A stretch of DNA of 64,000 bases, taken from Crystallibacter sulfonylureivorans_A. Lineage in GTDB: Bacteria > Actinomycetota > Actinomycetes > Actinomycetales > Micrococcaceae. The DNA lies in contig NZ_JBLKRT010000018.1 in the NCBI RefSeq assembly GCF_047607445.1, positions 1-64,000 of the forward strand, given 5' to 3'. This document shows positions 17,301 through 25,968 of this stretch, piece after piece. The position numbers and the translations under genes are program-made. Under the pieces are notes generated by a model, which ran no database searches, was not told the origin of the DNA, and worked only from the letters and a program-made list of their open reading frames with translations. Position 1 is the first letter of the stretch. Each line of letters begins with the position of its first letter.

Positions 17301-19344
17301 ACCACAGCCTGCCGGAATTATCCATCCAGACGTGGCGGTCATAGCTGCTCGAGTCACCGGTGCGCGCATTGCCATAGCCCACGATCTTGCCGCCCCTGGT
17401 GGACGTGGTCTGGAACCAGGTCTCCAGCGAGAAGGTATCCGGTGCCGGAGCGAAGTTCCGGGTGGCGATCGACGCCGTGGCGGCCCCGCTGAAGCCTGCT
17501 GCGGTGTCGCCGGGCATCGCCCCTTCGACGGGGCGGGTGACCCCGTCGCCGGCATCGCCGTCGTTGAACGCGGCATGGTCGAAAGCGACCGTGCCAGAGG
17601 CTTCATTCAGTGGATAGTAGGTGGATGCCCCGTCCGCCTTGATGACGTCGCCGTAAGCGTTCGGCGCCGTGGCGGCTACCGTCACCGGGGCGGATCGCGG
17701 CCCGATGTACTCATTGCCGGCGGGATCCTTGACCCTGATTCGATACGTGTGCGTGGCACCCGGCGTCCGCCCCATATCGATGAAACCAATGGACTTTTTC
17801 TTCCACCAGATGGAGGGTTCGTTGAGGGTCGCGATTGCCGTGAGGCTGTTGTCCCGCAGGACTTCGTAGGTCAGCGTTGCGTCGTCGTAGTCCCAGGTGG
17901 TGGGCCAGGCGACGCGGACGGATCCGGCCGAGAGCGAAACGGTCGACGGCTTGAGGTCGGCGGTGTACTCGGGCCGTATCTTGTTCGGTGCGACGGTGCG
18001 GGAAGCAAAGACGGCCAGCCCCTGTTGTGCGACGCCGTTCACCGTGGTGAATTCTCCGCCGGCCACCAGATAGGTGTCGTTGTTGGCCAGCGCCCACCCG
18101 CCTTGGTATTGGCCGGTGAAAAAGCCGGTGTTGAGTGCGGGATACCAGTGCAGCAGCGTGGGAACAGGCTGTCCGGAGTATGTACTGTTGCTGCCCGGCG
18201 GGGCTTGGTCCGTTCCGGTAGCAAAGGTGGTCTCCGCGAGCGCCCGCTTCCAGACCTGCGGATCCTCTTCCGGGAACTCGCCCAGCGAAGAACAGTCATG
18301 CGCGTGCGAGACGCTGTACATGACCTGGTCCATCACCGCGATGTCAGAGGTGGAGCCGTAGCAGTTGTCCATCCAGATCAGGTCGCCGGTCTCGAAGTCG
18401 GCGGCGAACCGGCCGTCGAACCAGTGCCCGCCCATTCCGTTGGCCCCGGCGTAGACAACGCCGTCCTTTTCGATCATCTGGGTTACCCACGAGGTGTCGA
18501 CGCCTCGGGTTTGCGGGATCGGAGTGCTGCTCCAAGGCAGCGACGCACCCGTAATTCCGTTGACGGCACCGATGCCGATTTTGCGCTCGCCATTGAGACT
18601 CTGGAACCGGCCTCCAATAACGACCCGGCTGTTGTCGGCCGAGGCGATGACGCCGTGCACGATGCTGTCCACGGCTGGCGCCCACGGCAGGAGCGCGCCG
18701 TTGGATCTGTTGAGGGCAGCGACATTCTGCCGGGGCTGGCCTCCCGCGCTGCCGAAGGAACCGCCGATGTAGACCGTACTCCCGGTGACGGAGATGGTCT
18801 CCACCTGGCCGCCGACGCTGGTACCGAAGCTTTGCAGGGCCCCTGTGCCGAGGTCGAATGCTGCGATCTTGCTGCGCGGCTGGCCGCCGACCGCGCTGAA
18901 GTCCCCGCCGACGAAAATCTGCGTCTTGTCCGGGCTGATTTCCACCTCTTTGCCTTGGGCATTCAGATTGGGATTCCACGGCAGGATTTTCCCGGTGCTG
19001 ATCTCAAACGCCATGGCGTTATTCCGGAGGACCTCGCCTGCGCCCCCGGCGGCAACCCCGGACGGCCGGGCCCGGGTAAAGCTGCCGACGGCGTAGGCGG
19101 TGTTCCCGTTCACTGCGGTGCTCCAGACGACGCCGTTGATTTGAGGGGTGGGCAAGACGTCCGCGCTCACTGTCTGCGGCAGCACCGTGCCTTCCTGCGT
19201 TGAGTCCGCAGCGTGCGCCGGTACTGCGGCAAACAGGCTGGCCAGCATGGCGCCGGCGATGAGGAGCACCTGGCTGCGCCAGATACGTCCCCGGATGGCG
19301 AAGGTGCCGGGGTAAGCCTCAACGTGCCGTTTGGATTCAGACAT
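14377..19344 (-). CDS. Giant secreted beta-propeller/LamG/PKD surface protein
   Basis: A 1655-residue exported protein with a signal peptide (hydrophobic VLLIAGAMLASLFAAV, cleavage near HAADS, about residue 46). Domain order: a propeller of repeated VYIGGSF/IFVGGDF blades (about 60-460), a fibronectin-like segment, two LamG-like domains (about 590-800 and 820-1020, each with a W-H-x2-A/V-T strand), five PKD domains with YAWDFGDGS or YSWDFGDGT motifs (about 1030-1460), and the same C-terminal beta domain as the protein at 4617-7895 (FGRTATGGWGQADQGGAW). No sortase signal or transmembrane anchor is visible. The start overlaps the flippase gene by 8 bp, placing it within the polysaccharide operon. 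It probably belongs to the extracellular matrix or binds polysaccharide; this is inferred from domains and position. Confidence 0.87.
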   Translation of the reverse strand: MSESKRHVEAYPGTFAIRGRIWRSQVLLIAGAMLASLFAAVPAHAADSTQEGTVLPQTVSADVLPTPQINGVVWSTAVNGNTAYAVGSFTRARPSGVAAGGAGEVLRNNAMAFEISTGKILPWNPNLNAQGKEVEISPDKTQIFVGGDFSAVGGQPRSKIAAFDLGTGALQSFGTSVGGQVETISVTGSTVYIGGSFGSAGGQPRQNVAALNRSNGALLPWAPAVDSIVHGVIASADNSRVVIGGRFQSLNGERKIGIGAVNGITGASLPWSSTPIPQTRGVDTSWVTQMIEKDGVVYAGANGMGGHWFDGRFAADFETGDLIWMDNCYGSTSDIAVMDQVMYSVSHAHDCSSLGEFPEEDPQVWKRALAETTFATGTDQAPPGSNSTYSGQPVPTLLHWYPALNTGFFTGQYQGGWALANNDTYLVAGGEFTTVNGVAQQGLAVFASRTVAPNKIRPEYTADLKPSTVSLSAGSVRVAWPTTWDYDDATLTYEVLRDNSLTAIATLNEPSIWWKKKSIGFIDMGRTPGATHTYRIRVKDPAGNEYIGPRSAPVTVAATAPNAYGDVIKADGASTYYPLNEASGTVAFDHAAFNDGDAGDGVTRPVEGAMPGDTAAGFSGAATASIATRNFAPAPDTFSLETWFQTTSTRGGKIVGYGNARTGDSSSYDRHVWMDNSGRLWFGTWLGYAATVNSSKSYNDGQWHQLTATLGPQGMVLYVDGVRVADRSDVTSGQKYGGYWRIGGDNLNGWPNQPSSSRFTGNLDDVAIYPTVLDRLTVANHYRASGRTPDIAPVPTDGYGAAVYADDPSLYWRLEDASGPTAADTSLYGNPAHVAGGVTVGVPGVISGPGGKAFTFDGASGMAAASSAVNNPRVYSAEAWFKTSTVRGGKIIGFGNSNTGLSNSYDRHVYMRDDGKLTFGTYTGAMNTITTALPYNDDKWHHVVATQSGAGMKLYVDGMLTGSHPQTAAEPYTGYWRIGGDRVWDGASSGYFAGTIDEAAVYSTSLTLEQVQAHYAFGGTLNKAPVAHFTSVVDGKNVVFDARESSDADGRIVAYSWDFGDGTTGEGAGIQHLYNEVGTFTVTLTVKDDGGATASKQVEVTTVRPNAAPTAALTSDSTGLRVSFDAAGSADSDGTIASYAWDFGDGSTGTGVDPLHRYAADGEYQVTLTVTDNDGASAAATVQLLVANVEPSAVFSFSTDGLDAAFDAGGSDDPDGGVSGYAWDFGDGSTGSGKTASHRYAQAGTYEAVLTVTDDLGARSTASQSVTVNVPEGPGAVFSKEVSGRTIRLDASGSGSPNGTVTGYAWDFGDGDSAAGATVSHAFAADGTYTVTLVVTGSNGGTSSYSEEITVANAAPVAVYQSTAEGLNVAFDATGSGDPDGTVESYAWDFGDGSQGTGATVEHQYGASGDYEVSLTVTDNAGAEATVTGTVSVEGSQGPLTYAQDSFGRTATGGWGQADQGGAWQRLGSAANLSVADGQGKLRMGSPGAGPRVTLPGVEASDTEIAVQLGNDKAATGGGVYNHIVVREVPDVGRYEAAVRFRASGQVAVSLYRVLNGVETFIANETVISGLTIQPGELLNARVQATGTSPTQIRFKIWGHGSAEPGQWQLTAADSTSALQMPGRIGLGAYLSGSATNAPVHSLWDNLWVGQTKAE

Positions 19345-20614
19345 GCGTACCCGACTGCCTTTCGTAAGGTGACGTGTTGCGGGCTGTCCGCATCTCGTCC
19401 CGTTTCAGCGGAACCAACAGAAGAAGTCGAATGGCGACACCACCGAGGGCTGACCCCAGCGCCGCGGCCCACGGCGCGAGCGCGAATTCCCCGGTCACGT
19501 GCAAGACCAGAACAACGCAGGCCAGCGACAGGACCGTGTCAGCCAACCGCAGCGCGAAAACACGCTTGGCGCTCCCCTTGATGGCTGCCAACGCCCCGTA
19601 GGGGGAAACGAGGGCCACCGAGGCGGCATAGGCCAGCCAGCCGGCGACTGCGAGGAAGTTGGGGGTCTGGCCGGTTGCCAGCGGACCAGCAACGGGCAGC
19701 GCCCACAGCGCGACGGCCGCGCCTGCGGCAGTGACGCCCAGCACCGCGAGGATCGCGCGGTCGGCTTGCGCCAGCAGGGCTGCAACCGTGGACGCCCTGT
19801 TCTTCGCGTAGGCCGCGAAGAGGTAGGAAGAAATCCCGCCGACAAAAAGCATGGCCGGAGCCGCGTAAATGCGCGCAATCTCCAGTTGGCCCGTGGCGGC
19901 GAGCGCGACCAGAATCAGGAGCGCCAGCCGCATGGCCGTCATGAGGCCCGGTCGAAGCATCTGCTGCGCCGCTCGCCACGATCCGTAGGCTGCCACGGCT
20001 TTCCAATCCGCGCCGTTGAGCCGCACCAGGTAGCGGTCCGGCCCCGGGACCAGCAGGGCGCCCACAACTATTCCTGCTGCCTGGCCGCAGGCGATCGCAG
20101 CCAGGTATCCGGTCAGCGACGGCTGCCCGTTCACATTCTGCAGCCACACCATGGACAGTGCGACGCAGGTGACCGACAGATCCATCACGACGATCCGGGC
20201 GAAGCCGAGATGTGCCATCAGCAGCCGACGGAGCACATCCTCCACAAGGTAGGCCGCAACGGCCAGGCCGAGCAGTAGCGCTTCCATTCCGGACACGAAG
20301 CCGATGGTGAAGCTAACGGCCGGCACAAGGACTCCGCAGGCACAGCTCAAAGTCAGCAACCACAGCTGCATCCCGGCCCGAAGTCTTCTGCCTGAGCGGT
20401 CCAGCACGGTGAGGGAATCTCCAACAAACCCGCTCGTCGTCGCCGCGCAGAGCACCAGCACACCGTAAAGGACGCCCAGTTTGCCCAGCTCTTCGATCCC
20501 CAGAGTCCTGGCCGCAAGGGCCATGATGAGGAAACTGCCCACTGCCTGGCTCCCTTGGGCAGCCAGCGCCCAAAAGGCGCCGGTCAGGGAAGCAGGTATC
20601 CGCCTGGCGATCAC
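19337..20614 (-). CDS. Wzx-type lipid-linked oligosaccharide flippase (EPS1)
   Basis: A 425-residue multi-pass membrane protein with about 12-14 hydrophobic helices. The N-terminal segment GAFWALAAQGSQAVGSFLIMALAARTLGIEELG fragment pattern (helix, then A-x-x-L-G-x-x-x-x-G) is typical of the MATE/MOP polysaccharide exporter superfamily. It would move the undecaprenyl-linked repeat unit across the membrane. It overlaps the lipoprotein gene upstream by 4 bp and the giant LamG gene downstream by 8 bp, so all three are probably translated from one message. EPS2 encodes its own flippase at 37868-39208. Confidence 0.82.
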   Translation of the reverse strand: MIARRIPASLTGAFWALAAQGSQAVGSFLIMALAARTLGIEELGKLGVLYGVLVLCAATTSGFVGDSLTVLDRSGRRLRAGMQLWLLTLSCACGVLVPAVSFTIGFVSGMEALLLGLAVAAYLVEDVLRRLLMAHLGFARIVVMDLSVTCVALSMVWLQNVNGQPSLTGYLAAIACGQAAGIVVGALLVPGPDRYLVRLNGADWKAVAAYGSWRAAQQMLRPGLMTAMRLALLILVALAATGQLEIARIYAAPAMLFVGGISSYLFAAYAKNRASTVAALLAQADRAILAVLGVTAAGAAVALWALPVAGPLATGQTPNFLAVAGWLAYAASVALVSPYGALAAIKGSAKRVFALRLADTVLSLACVVLVLHVTGEFALAPWAAALGSALGGVAIRLLLLVPLKRDEMRTARNTSPYERQSGTHV

Positions 20615-21264
20615 GGCAGATCACCCGTGAAGGAGACCGGAGCGTGGGTGCCGTTAAGGTCAAGGTACAGCACCGTTTTCGGAGCACCCGCAGGGACCAA
20701 GAAGGCGTACGTTCCTTCCGCTGAAGCGCCCGCCGCCACTGTGCCCACCAGGTCCGCTACCTGGACGCCGGTGTAAAGCGGCGCGGCCGGTACCTGATCG
20801 GAGCCGTACACCAGGGTGGGCACTACTGCCGATAGATCCAGTGTTTCCGCCGAACCGTTGCGGACGCTGACCGTGAAGCGCACGTACCGTGCCCCGGTCA
20901 TCGCGCCGGCGCCCTGCTCGGTGACCACTCCCTCGCTGAAGTTGCCGGTCGAAACGGTGACCCCGTCGTCGTACTTCGCTTCGCCGGCGAAACTGGCGGC
21001 TGAGACCGCTATTCGTCTCTGTTTCCCGCTCTTCCCGCGGTCAACCATGGCGAATCCGGGCTTCTTGGCCTCGTATGCGGGGCCCCCGACGGGGCCCTTA
21101 GGCTGCCCTGCTTCCGGACTTGGCCTGGGGTCATCGATTGGCGCCGCCGAAGCGCCTGCGGTTCCGGGCGCCGGATGCTGCTCTGCCACGGCCGCTGCAT
21201 TGGAACACGAGGTCAAGGCGGCGATCAGGGCTGCGGCGGCCATCAGCCGCCCACTTCTATTCAT
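20611..21264 (-). CDS. Lipoprotein with possible DUF4352-like beta domain
   Basis: A 217-residue lipoprotein: the signal peptide ends in the lipobox LTSC, putting the lipid-modified cysteine at residue 20. A Pro/Gly/Ala-rich linker follows. The C-terminal beta domain includes VRFTVSVRNGSAETLDLSAV and GTYAFLVPAGAPKTVLYLDL, the same layout as the anchored protein at 7898-8737. It acts outside the membrane. Its start (21264) overlaps the initiating transferase stop by one base (TGATG), so coupling is likely. It is near the gene for the giant LamG protein, just as the other anchored protein neighbours the smaller LamG protein. Function unknown. Confidence 0.75.
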   Translation of the reverse strand: MNRSGRLMAAAALIAALTSCSNAAAVAEQHPAPGTAGASAAPIDDPRPSPEAGQPKGPVGGPAYEAKKPGFAMVDRGKSGKQRRIAVSAASFAGEAKYDDGVTVSTGNFSEGVVTEQGAGAMTGARYVRFTVSVRNGSAETLDLSAVVPTLVYGSDQVPAAPLYTGVQVADLVGTVAAGASAEGTYAFLVPAGAPKTVLYLDLNGTHAPVSFTGDLP

Positions 21265-22763
21265 CAGTAGGCCCCCACGGGATTCAGCATGACTTTCGCT
21301 GTCCGCCACATGATGATCAGGTCGCCCAAGACCGACCAGTTCTCCACGTAATAGAGGTCGAGCCGGACGCTCTCCTCCCAGTCCAGGTCAGAGCGTCCGT
21401 TGATCTGCCACAGCCCGGTACAGCCCGGCTTGATGAAGAGGCGCCGGTGGGTATGGGTTTCGTATTTGCTGACTTCGTCGTGCAGAGGCGGTCGCGGCCC
21501 CACCAGGGACATGTCTCCCCGCAAGACGTTGTACAGCTGCGGCAGCTCGTCCAGCGAATACTTCCGGATCCAGCGGCCAACCCGTGTAACCCTGGGGTCG
21601 TCCCGAAGCTTGAAGAGGACTGAGTTGCCTTCGTTCAAATGCTTGAGTTGTGCGAGTTCGTCTTCTGCGCTGTCCACCATCGAGCGCAGCTTGTACATCC
21701 GGAAGGTCCGGCCGCCCTTGCCCACTCGCTCTTGGACGAAAAAGCCAGGGCCGCGGCTGTCCAGCTTCACGGCCGCCACCAGGATGGCGATGACCGGGGC
21801 AAGGATGGTCAGCGCGATGAGTGATCCAACGACGTCGAGACAGCGCTTGATGACGTGCCGGCCACCGGTGAATGACGGTAGTTCGACGTGCATCAACGGC
21901 AGGCCTTCAACCGGCCGGACGCGAATGCGCGGTCCGGCCACGTTGGTGAGGGCGGAGGCGACTACCAGTTCGGTGGAGGTCTTCTCCAGGTCCCAGCTGA
22001 GCCGCTGGATGTACCCGTTCCCGCGGTGCAATTGTCCGGCGACTATGACCGCGTCGGCGCCGCTGGCAGCTACGGCGTCTTGGATCGTATCCAGATTCCC
22101 CAGGACTGGCACGGCGTTCTTTCCGACCTGCAGGGCCGGGAACTTCAGCTTTCCTTCCAGCGCCACACCGACGACGTCGTAGGCGGCACCGGATTTTCGG
22201 GCGATCTGCGCCACCACGTAGCCCACGTCGTGGCGGTTCCCCATCACGATGACCTTGGACAGATAGTGGCCGAAGCGGCTCTGGTAGTTGAGCCAGCGCC
22301 GCCAGGCCCATCGCCCCGCCAGTAGCAAGATCAGCCCCGCGGGCCAGGTCAGGAAGAAGAATCCGCGCGGGCCGGGAGCGTCCAGGAACACGTAGCACAC
22401 AGCCACCAGTCCGAACGTCGCTGCGCTGGCGTCCACGACGCGCTTGTACTCCCCCGCACCGACGCCGATCAGCCTGGGATCCCGGGTGCGCATCAGGCTG
22501 GTCATCCCGAACCACACCACGGCGATGAATCCCGCAACCGCGGCGGGGCCGAGGACGGCTCGTGACGATTGCTCGCCGGCCGAATCCAGCCAGATCGTCG
22601 AAGCCACCATCGTCGCGGCGATCAACAAACCGTCCGTGAGTCGGAGCATCAGCAGGTAGCGCCGGCGCCACGCAACTCCGGAATGAACCGCAGCCCTTGT
22701 CTGCGGTCGCGGAACGACGGTGCGAAAGCCAAATTCGCGGGTCAAGGTCATAGGACTGTGCAC
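21264..22763 (-). CDS. Polyprenyl glycosylphosphotransferase, initiating enzyme (EPS1)
   Basis: A 499-residue membrane enzyme that transfers a sugar 1-phosphate from a nucleotide sugar to undecaprenyl phosphate, the first committed step of EPS1. Four or so hydrophobic helices in residues 35-150 and a Rossmann-like domain precede a fifth helix near residue 305. The catalytic domain has all family marks: FFVQERVGKGGRTFRMYKLR, YSLDELPQLYNVLRGDMSLV, VGPRPP and GLWQINGRSDL. The GTG at 22763 is preceded by AGGGAGA seven bases away; an ATG four codons in is an alternative. It is the first gene of the long leftward EPS1 run. The sugar cannot be inferred reliably. Confidence 0.9.
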   Translation of the reverse strand: MHSPMTLTREFGFRTVVPRPQTRAAVHSGVAWRRRYLLMLRLTDGLLIAATMVASTIWLDSAGEQSSRAVLGPAAVAGFIAVVWFGMTSLMRTRDPRLIGVGAGEYKRVVDASAATFGLVAVCYVFLDAPGPRGFFFLTWPAGLILLLAGRWAWRRWLNYQSRFGHYLSKVIVMGNRHDVGYVVAQIARKSGAAYDVVGVALEGKLKFPALQVGKNAVPVLGNLDTIQDAVAASGADAVIVAGQLHRGNGYIQRLSWDLEKTSTELVVASALTNVAGPRIRVRPVEGLPLMHVELPSFTGGRHVIKRCLDVVGSLIALTILAPVIAILVAAVKLDSRGPGFFVQERVGKGGRTFRMYKLRSMVDSAEDELAQLKHLNEGNSVLFKLRDDPRVTRVGRWIRKYSLDELPQLYNVLRGDMSLVGPRPPLHDEVSKYETHTHRRLFIKPGCTGLWQINGRSDLDWEESVRLDLYYVENWSVLGDLIIMWRTAKVMLNPVGAY

Positions 22764-23295
22764 AGCAATTCTCCCTCAGCCTGAGCGTCGAGAACTGGAA
22801 CCGGGGCGGCCTCCCGGTCTGGACGTAAAAGGAGCCGGCGGCGGCTGGGGGCAGGGCTTTGAAATCAAGCCCATGCGCCGCCGGCTCCGTATTGGGGGCC
22901 CTGGCTCGGCTCGGCTGCATTGAGGCAGCGGCAGGCAGGGCGATCTGCGTGCTCCCGGCGGGTATCCCCCCACCGGCCGGCAGAACACGCGAGATTAAGG
23001 AAGGGAGGGCGGCCGGGCCGCACTTTTCCCCCGAAAAGACCATCAATGATGTCGAACCCCCAGCTAAACCCCCACAAACAGCAAACTGTTTGAGAAGTTC
23101 TTCGTGCCCAGAAGCCTACGGATCCAGTCATGGGCTCTCACGAGTACTCACCACTGGGTTTTTTCTGAAGTCCTTGGGCCAGCCGGGGGCTCCCACTCAG
23201 TACCGGCGGACGGGTACTCGGAAGTACGATTCACCAGAATGCACGGCGGCCGGTCAGGGGCAACCCAAGCGCCGGGCAGTGCTCGTGGCGTACGG
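22764..23295 (-). promoter_or_regulatory. 532-bp leader/promoter region of the EPS1 operon
   Basis: No credible gene is visible here. Read on the minus strand, from the regulator stop towards the initiating transferase, it contains inverted GTACC/GGTAC arms (23200-23217), an 8-bp palindrome GAGTACTC (23142-23149) flanked by direct CTCAC repeats, a perfect 7-bp inverted repeat CAAACAG/CTGTTTG (23075-23092), and a terminator-like hairpin (22827-22888). The inverted repeats are candidate regulator sites. I cannot place -35 and -10 boxes with confidence. Confidence 0.6.
22827..22888 (-). terminator. Hairpin plus T4 in the EPS1 leader, terminator or attenuator
   Basis: On the minus strand a perfect 13-bp GC stem (GGAGCCGGCGGCG with its complement; plus-strand arms 22831-22843 and 22876-22888) encloses a 6-bp inner stem (GGGCTT/AAGCCC) and is followed at once by TTTT. 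It lies 64 bp upstream of the GTG start of the first EPS1 gene. It may end transcripts from the regulator genes or attenuate the EPS operon. Confidence 0.65.
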
Positions 23296-25968
23296 CTACT
23301 TGCCGATCAGTTTCGGAAGATCTTCCCGCCGGCTGATACCCAGCTTCGAAAACATCCGGTAGAGATGGCCTTCCACCGTGCGTGTGGACACGGAGAGCTC
23401 GTTGGCGATTTCCCTGTTCGAAGCACCGCGCCGCACCAGTGCAGCTATGGCCAACTCCCTGCGGGTCAGCTGCGGCAGTGCTCCAGCCGCCTGGGCCGGT
23501 ATGGGCCTGGGAACCTCCGACAACTGCTCTCTGGCAGCAATGATGTCGCGGCGCACCTTGGCGAGCTGCGGATGTCGGGGCAGCTCCTGGGCGTATGCGA
23601 GGGCGTTGTCCAAACAGGCGGCAGCCATCAGCGTATAGCCGGCGTCGGTGGCCTCGGCTGCGGCGGAGGCCATGGCTTCAAGGTCTCCGTCGACATGGGC
23701 CTTCGCGATGCTGGCCAGAATCCTGCGGTCCGTCCCCTCCCCCTGATCAGGGGTATCCGCAAGGCGGAGCAGCAGGTCCACACACCCCAAATGAAGGCCC
23801 AGCTCCAGAGCTTGTGTTTCGACGGCGACCAGCCCGAGGGCGGCCAACTGGTCCGCCAGCTTCATCAGCTCCGCGGGATTTTCGTCCAAGGCTGCCCGCG
23901 CCGCCACAGCGTAACAGCGGCCGAGCATCAATGTGGGGGCATGTCCGGTGGCACGACCCGCCTCGAATTCGCCGCTGTAGCGTTCAGCCAGTTCTCTTTC
24001 GCCGCAGACAGCCGCGGCGTAGGCACCCAGTCCCAAGGCCAGTGGCAACAGCTGTTCCATGTCATGTTGGTGCAGTGCTTCGATGCTCATGCCGATCTGC
24101 GGCAATGCCAGGTCAAACCGGCCTTGCCGGCACAGCACCCTTGCCTGGGCCAGACCGACGGTGCCGCCGAAGTAAGTCGATGCCCGCGGTTCGGTGAACG
24201 GGTACAAGGCGAGGTCAGCTTCGGTCTGTTCCCATCTGCCCCCGAGGATCAGCAGTTCGAGGTGCCGGCGAACTACCAGCCCGGCGTGAACCGCCGTCGT
24301 ATGGCCGCCGGTGCCCATCAGGTGCATGGCTTCAGCACTGGCCCGGAGCCCAGACTCAATTTTTCCGGAGTACGCCAGGGCCTCGCCCAACAGTGCCAGC
24401 GCCAGCATTCTGTTGACCGGTGTACTCGCGTCCTTCTGGGCCATGGCAGTCAATCCGGGCAGCGAACGTGAGTACAGGCCTTCACCGTTCAGCGCGTAGT
24501 ACTCCAGCAATTGATTGCTGTCCCGGGCGATCTTCAGCTGCTCGGCGCCGGTTTCACCGTCAGGCAGCTGAGCTATGCGTTCAATCGCTGCGCGCCATTC
24601 TTCGGCGTATTTCCCCACACGTGATCCGGGTTTTTTGGCCGCCAAGACATATCTGGCCGACATCCACGCCGCGGCTTCAGCCGCTTCGAGACTCGTTGCC
24701 GCAGCTATGAGGCCACCGAGAAGTTCCTCCGCATCTTCGAGCTCATTTCGGAGCATCCGTGCGCGGGCAAGTTCAACTGTTGCCTCTACTGCCAGCTCTG
24801 GGTCCGTAATCTTCGCGGCAGTCCGAATGGCAAAGTCCGGATCGAAGAACTGGTTGGCCTCGGCTGCGGCACGCAGCAGGGCGCTGGAGGACACGGGGCT
24901 ACCGCAGTCAAGCGCCCACTCGACCCAGCGGAGTGTATGTGCAGCGGGTTCATCCTCCGGATTGAAAACCTGGGTCAGCGCATTCCTCAGGTCCATCCGG
25001 CGTCCCATAGGCACGGTTTCGCGGATAACGGCGGCGACCAGGGGCTGCGTCAGCCGAGCGAGGCCCATCGGCGAGTCTTCATGCGTAATGAGTCCGTCAT
25101 TTTCCAGGGCGTCCACAGCTGATGGGTTGCCCAGGTCCAGCAGCGCCGAAAGCGGCACCGGTTCGCCCAGTCCAATAGTTTCCAGCAGCATCCGCTCCGA
25201 TATGGTACGGCTGGACAGTTGGGCCTGCACCAGGTCACCGATCAGCCGGCCTGGTTGGGGCGGTTCTCCCGACAGCACCCAGAACCCTTTGCGCTGCACC
25301 ACGTGGCCGACGCTTCGGCTACGGTCAATGAGCAGTTTCATGAACAAGGGATTGCCCCCGGCCGCGGCGTGGAAATAACGGCTCGCGGATGGCAGGACAT
25401 CGCCTCCTAGGTGGGAAGCACACAGGCTGTGTGCTTCTGCAGCCGTCAAGGGCGCAAGATCGATCCGACGCAACAGTCCATCTTTGCCCAACGCGAGCAG
25501 GTCATTCGGCAACTCTGTTATTGACCGGGTGAGCACCACCAGCCGCACTTCTTCGGCAGCTGTCAGCTGGGCCAGAAGCAATGCGGAGTCCGTGTCGAGA
25601 TGCTGGGCATCGTCAACAACAACCACTGGCCGGACCCCAGCGCCTGTTTGAATCATCTCCAGAAACTCCCGAAAGCCGCGCAGGACGGCGAGCGCGGAGA
25701 GTGCGTCCGCAGAGGTCCCGAGGGATAGATGCGGCGCCATCGCACCGAACGGGACGGCGCTGAGAACCGGAGACCCTTGGATCCAGATGGCCAGTGTTCC
25801 ATCCGCTGGGTCCTTGAGAACGTGGCGGACGAGCGCGGACTTTCCCATCCCGGCATCGGCCACGAGCACTGCACCATTCACCAGATCGGAGTCCAGGCTC
25901 GATTTGAGACCCTGGCGGAAAAGGGCGCGGCCGACGAAGGAATCGTCCCCCGCGCCGAAGGGGCTCAC
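23296..25968 (-). CDS. Large ATP-binding LuxR-family (LAL) transcription regulator 1
   Basis: An 890-residue regulator. The N-terminus has an AAA/STAND-type ATPase with Walker A ADAGMGKSAL (about residues 38-47) and Walker B RPVVVVDDAQHLD (about 115-127). The middle is a long helical, TPR-like region. The C-terminus is a LuxR helix-turn-helix, with ASNREIANELSVSTRTVEGH near residue 855. Such LAL proteins activate target operons on sensing a ligand or partner, which is not identified here. Its start overlaps the stop of the second LAL gene (ATGA at 25965-25968), so the two are co-translated. Downstream on the same strand lies the EPS1 operon, the most likely target by position. Confidence 0.88.
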   Translation of the reverse strand: MSPFGAGDDSFVGRALFRQGLKSSLDSDLVNGAVLVADAGMGKSALVRHVLKDPADGTLAIWIQGSPVLSAVPFGAMAPHLSLGTSADALSALAVLRGFREFLEMIQTGAGVRPVVVVDDAQHLDTDSALLLAQLTAAEEVRLVVLTRSITELPNDLLALGKDGLLRRIDLAPLTAAEAHSLCASHLGGDVLPSASRYFHAAAGGNPLFMKLLIDRSRSVGHVVQRKGFWVLSGEPPQPGRLIGDLVQAQLSSRTISERMLLETIGLGEPVPLSALLDLGNPSAVDALENDGLITHEDSPMGLARLTQPLVAAVIRETVPMGRRMDLRNALTQVFNPEDEPAAHTLRWVEWALDCGSPVSSSALLRAAAEANQFFDPDFAIRTAAKITDPELAVEATVELARARMLRNELEDAEELLGGLIAAATSLEAAEAAAWMSARYVLAAKKPGSRVGKYAEEWRAAIERIAQLPDGETGAEQLKIARDSNQLLEYYALNGEGLYSRSLPGLTAMAQKDASTPVNRMLALALLGEALAYSGKIESGLRASAEAMHLMGTGGHTTAVHAGLVVRRHLELLILGGRWEQTEADLALYPFTEPRASTYFGGTVGLAQARVLCRQGRFDLALPQIGMSIEALHQHDMEQLLPLALGLGAYAAAVCGERELAERYSGEFEAGRATGHAPTLMLGRCYAVAARAALDENPAELMKLADQLAALGLVAVETQALELGLHLGCVDLLLRLADTPDQGEGTDRRILASIAKAHVDGDLEAMASAAAEATDAGYTLMAAACLDNALAYAQELPRHPQLAKVRRDIIAAREQLSEVPRPIPAQAAGALPQLTRRELAIAALVRRGASNREIANELSVSTRTVEGHLYRMFSKLGISRREDLPKLIGK

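Noticed and set aside
17206..19203. A 665-codon open frame on the plus strand
   Set aside because: It lies wholly antisense to the giant LamG/PKD gene, has the repetitive composition of its shadow, and resembles no known protein.
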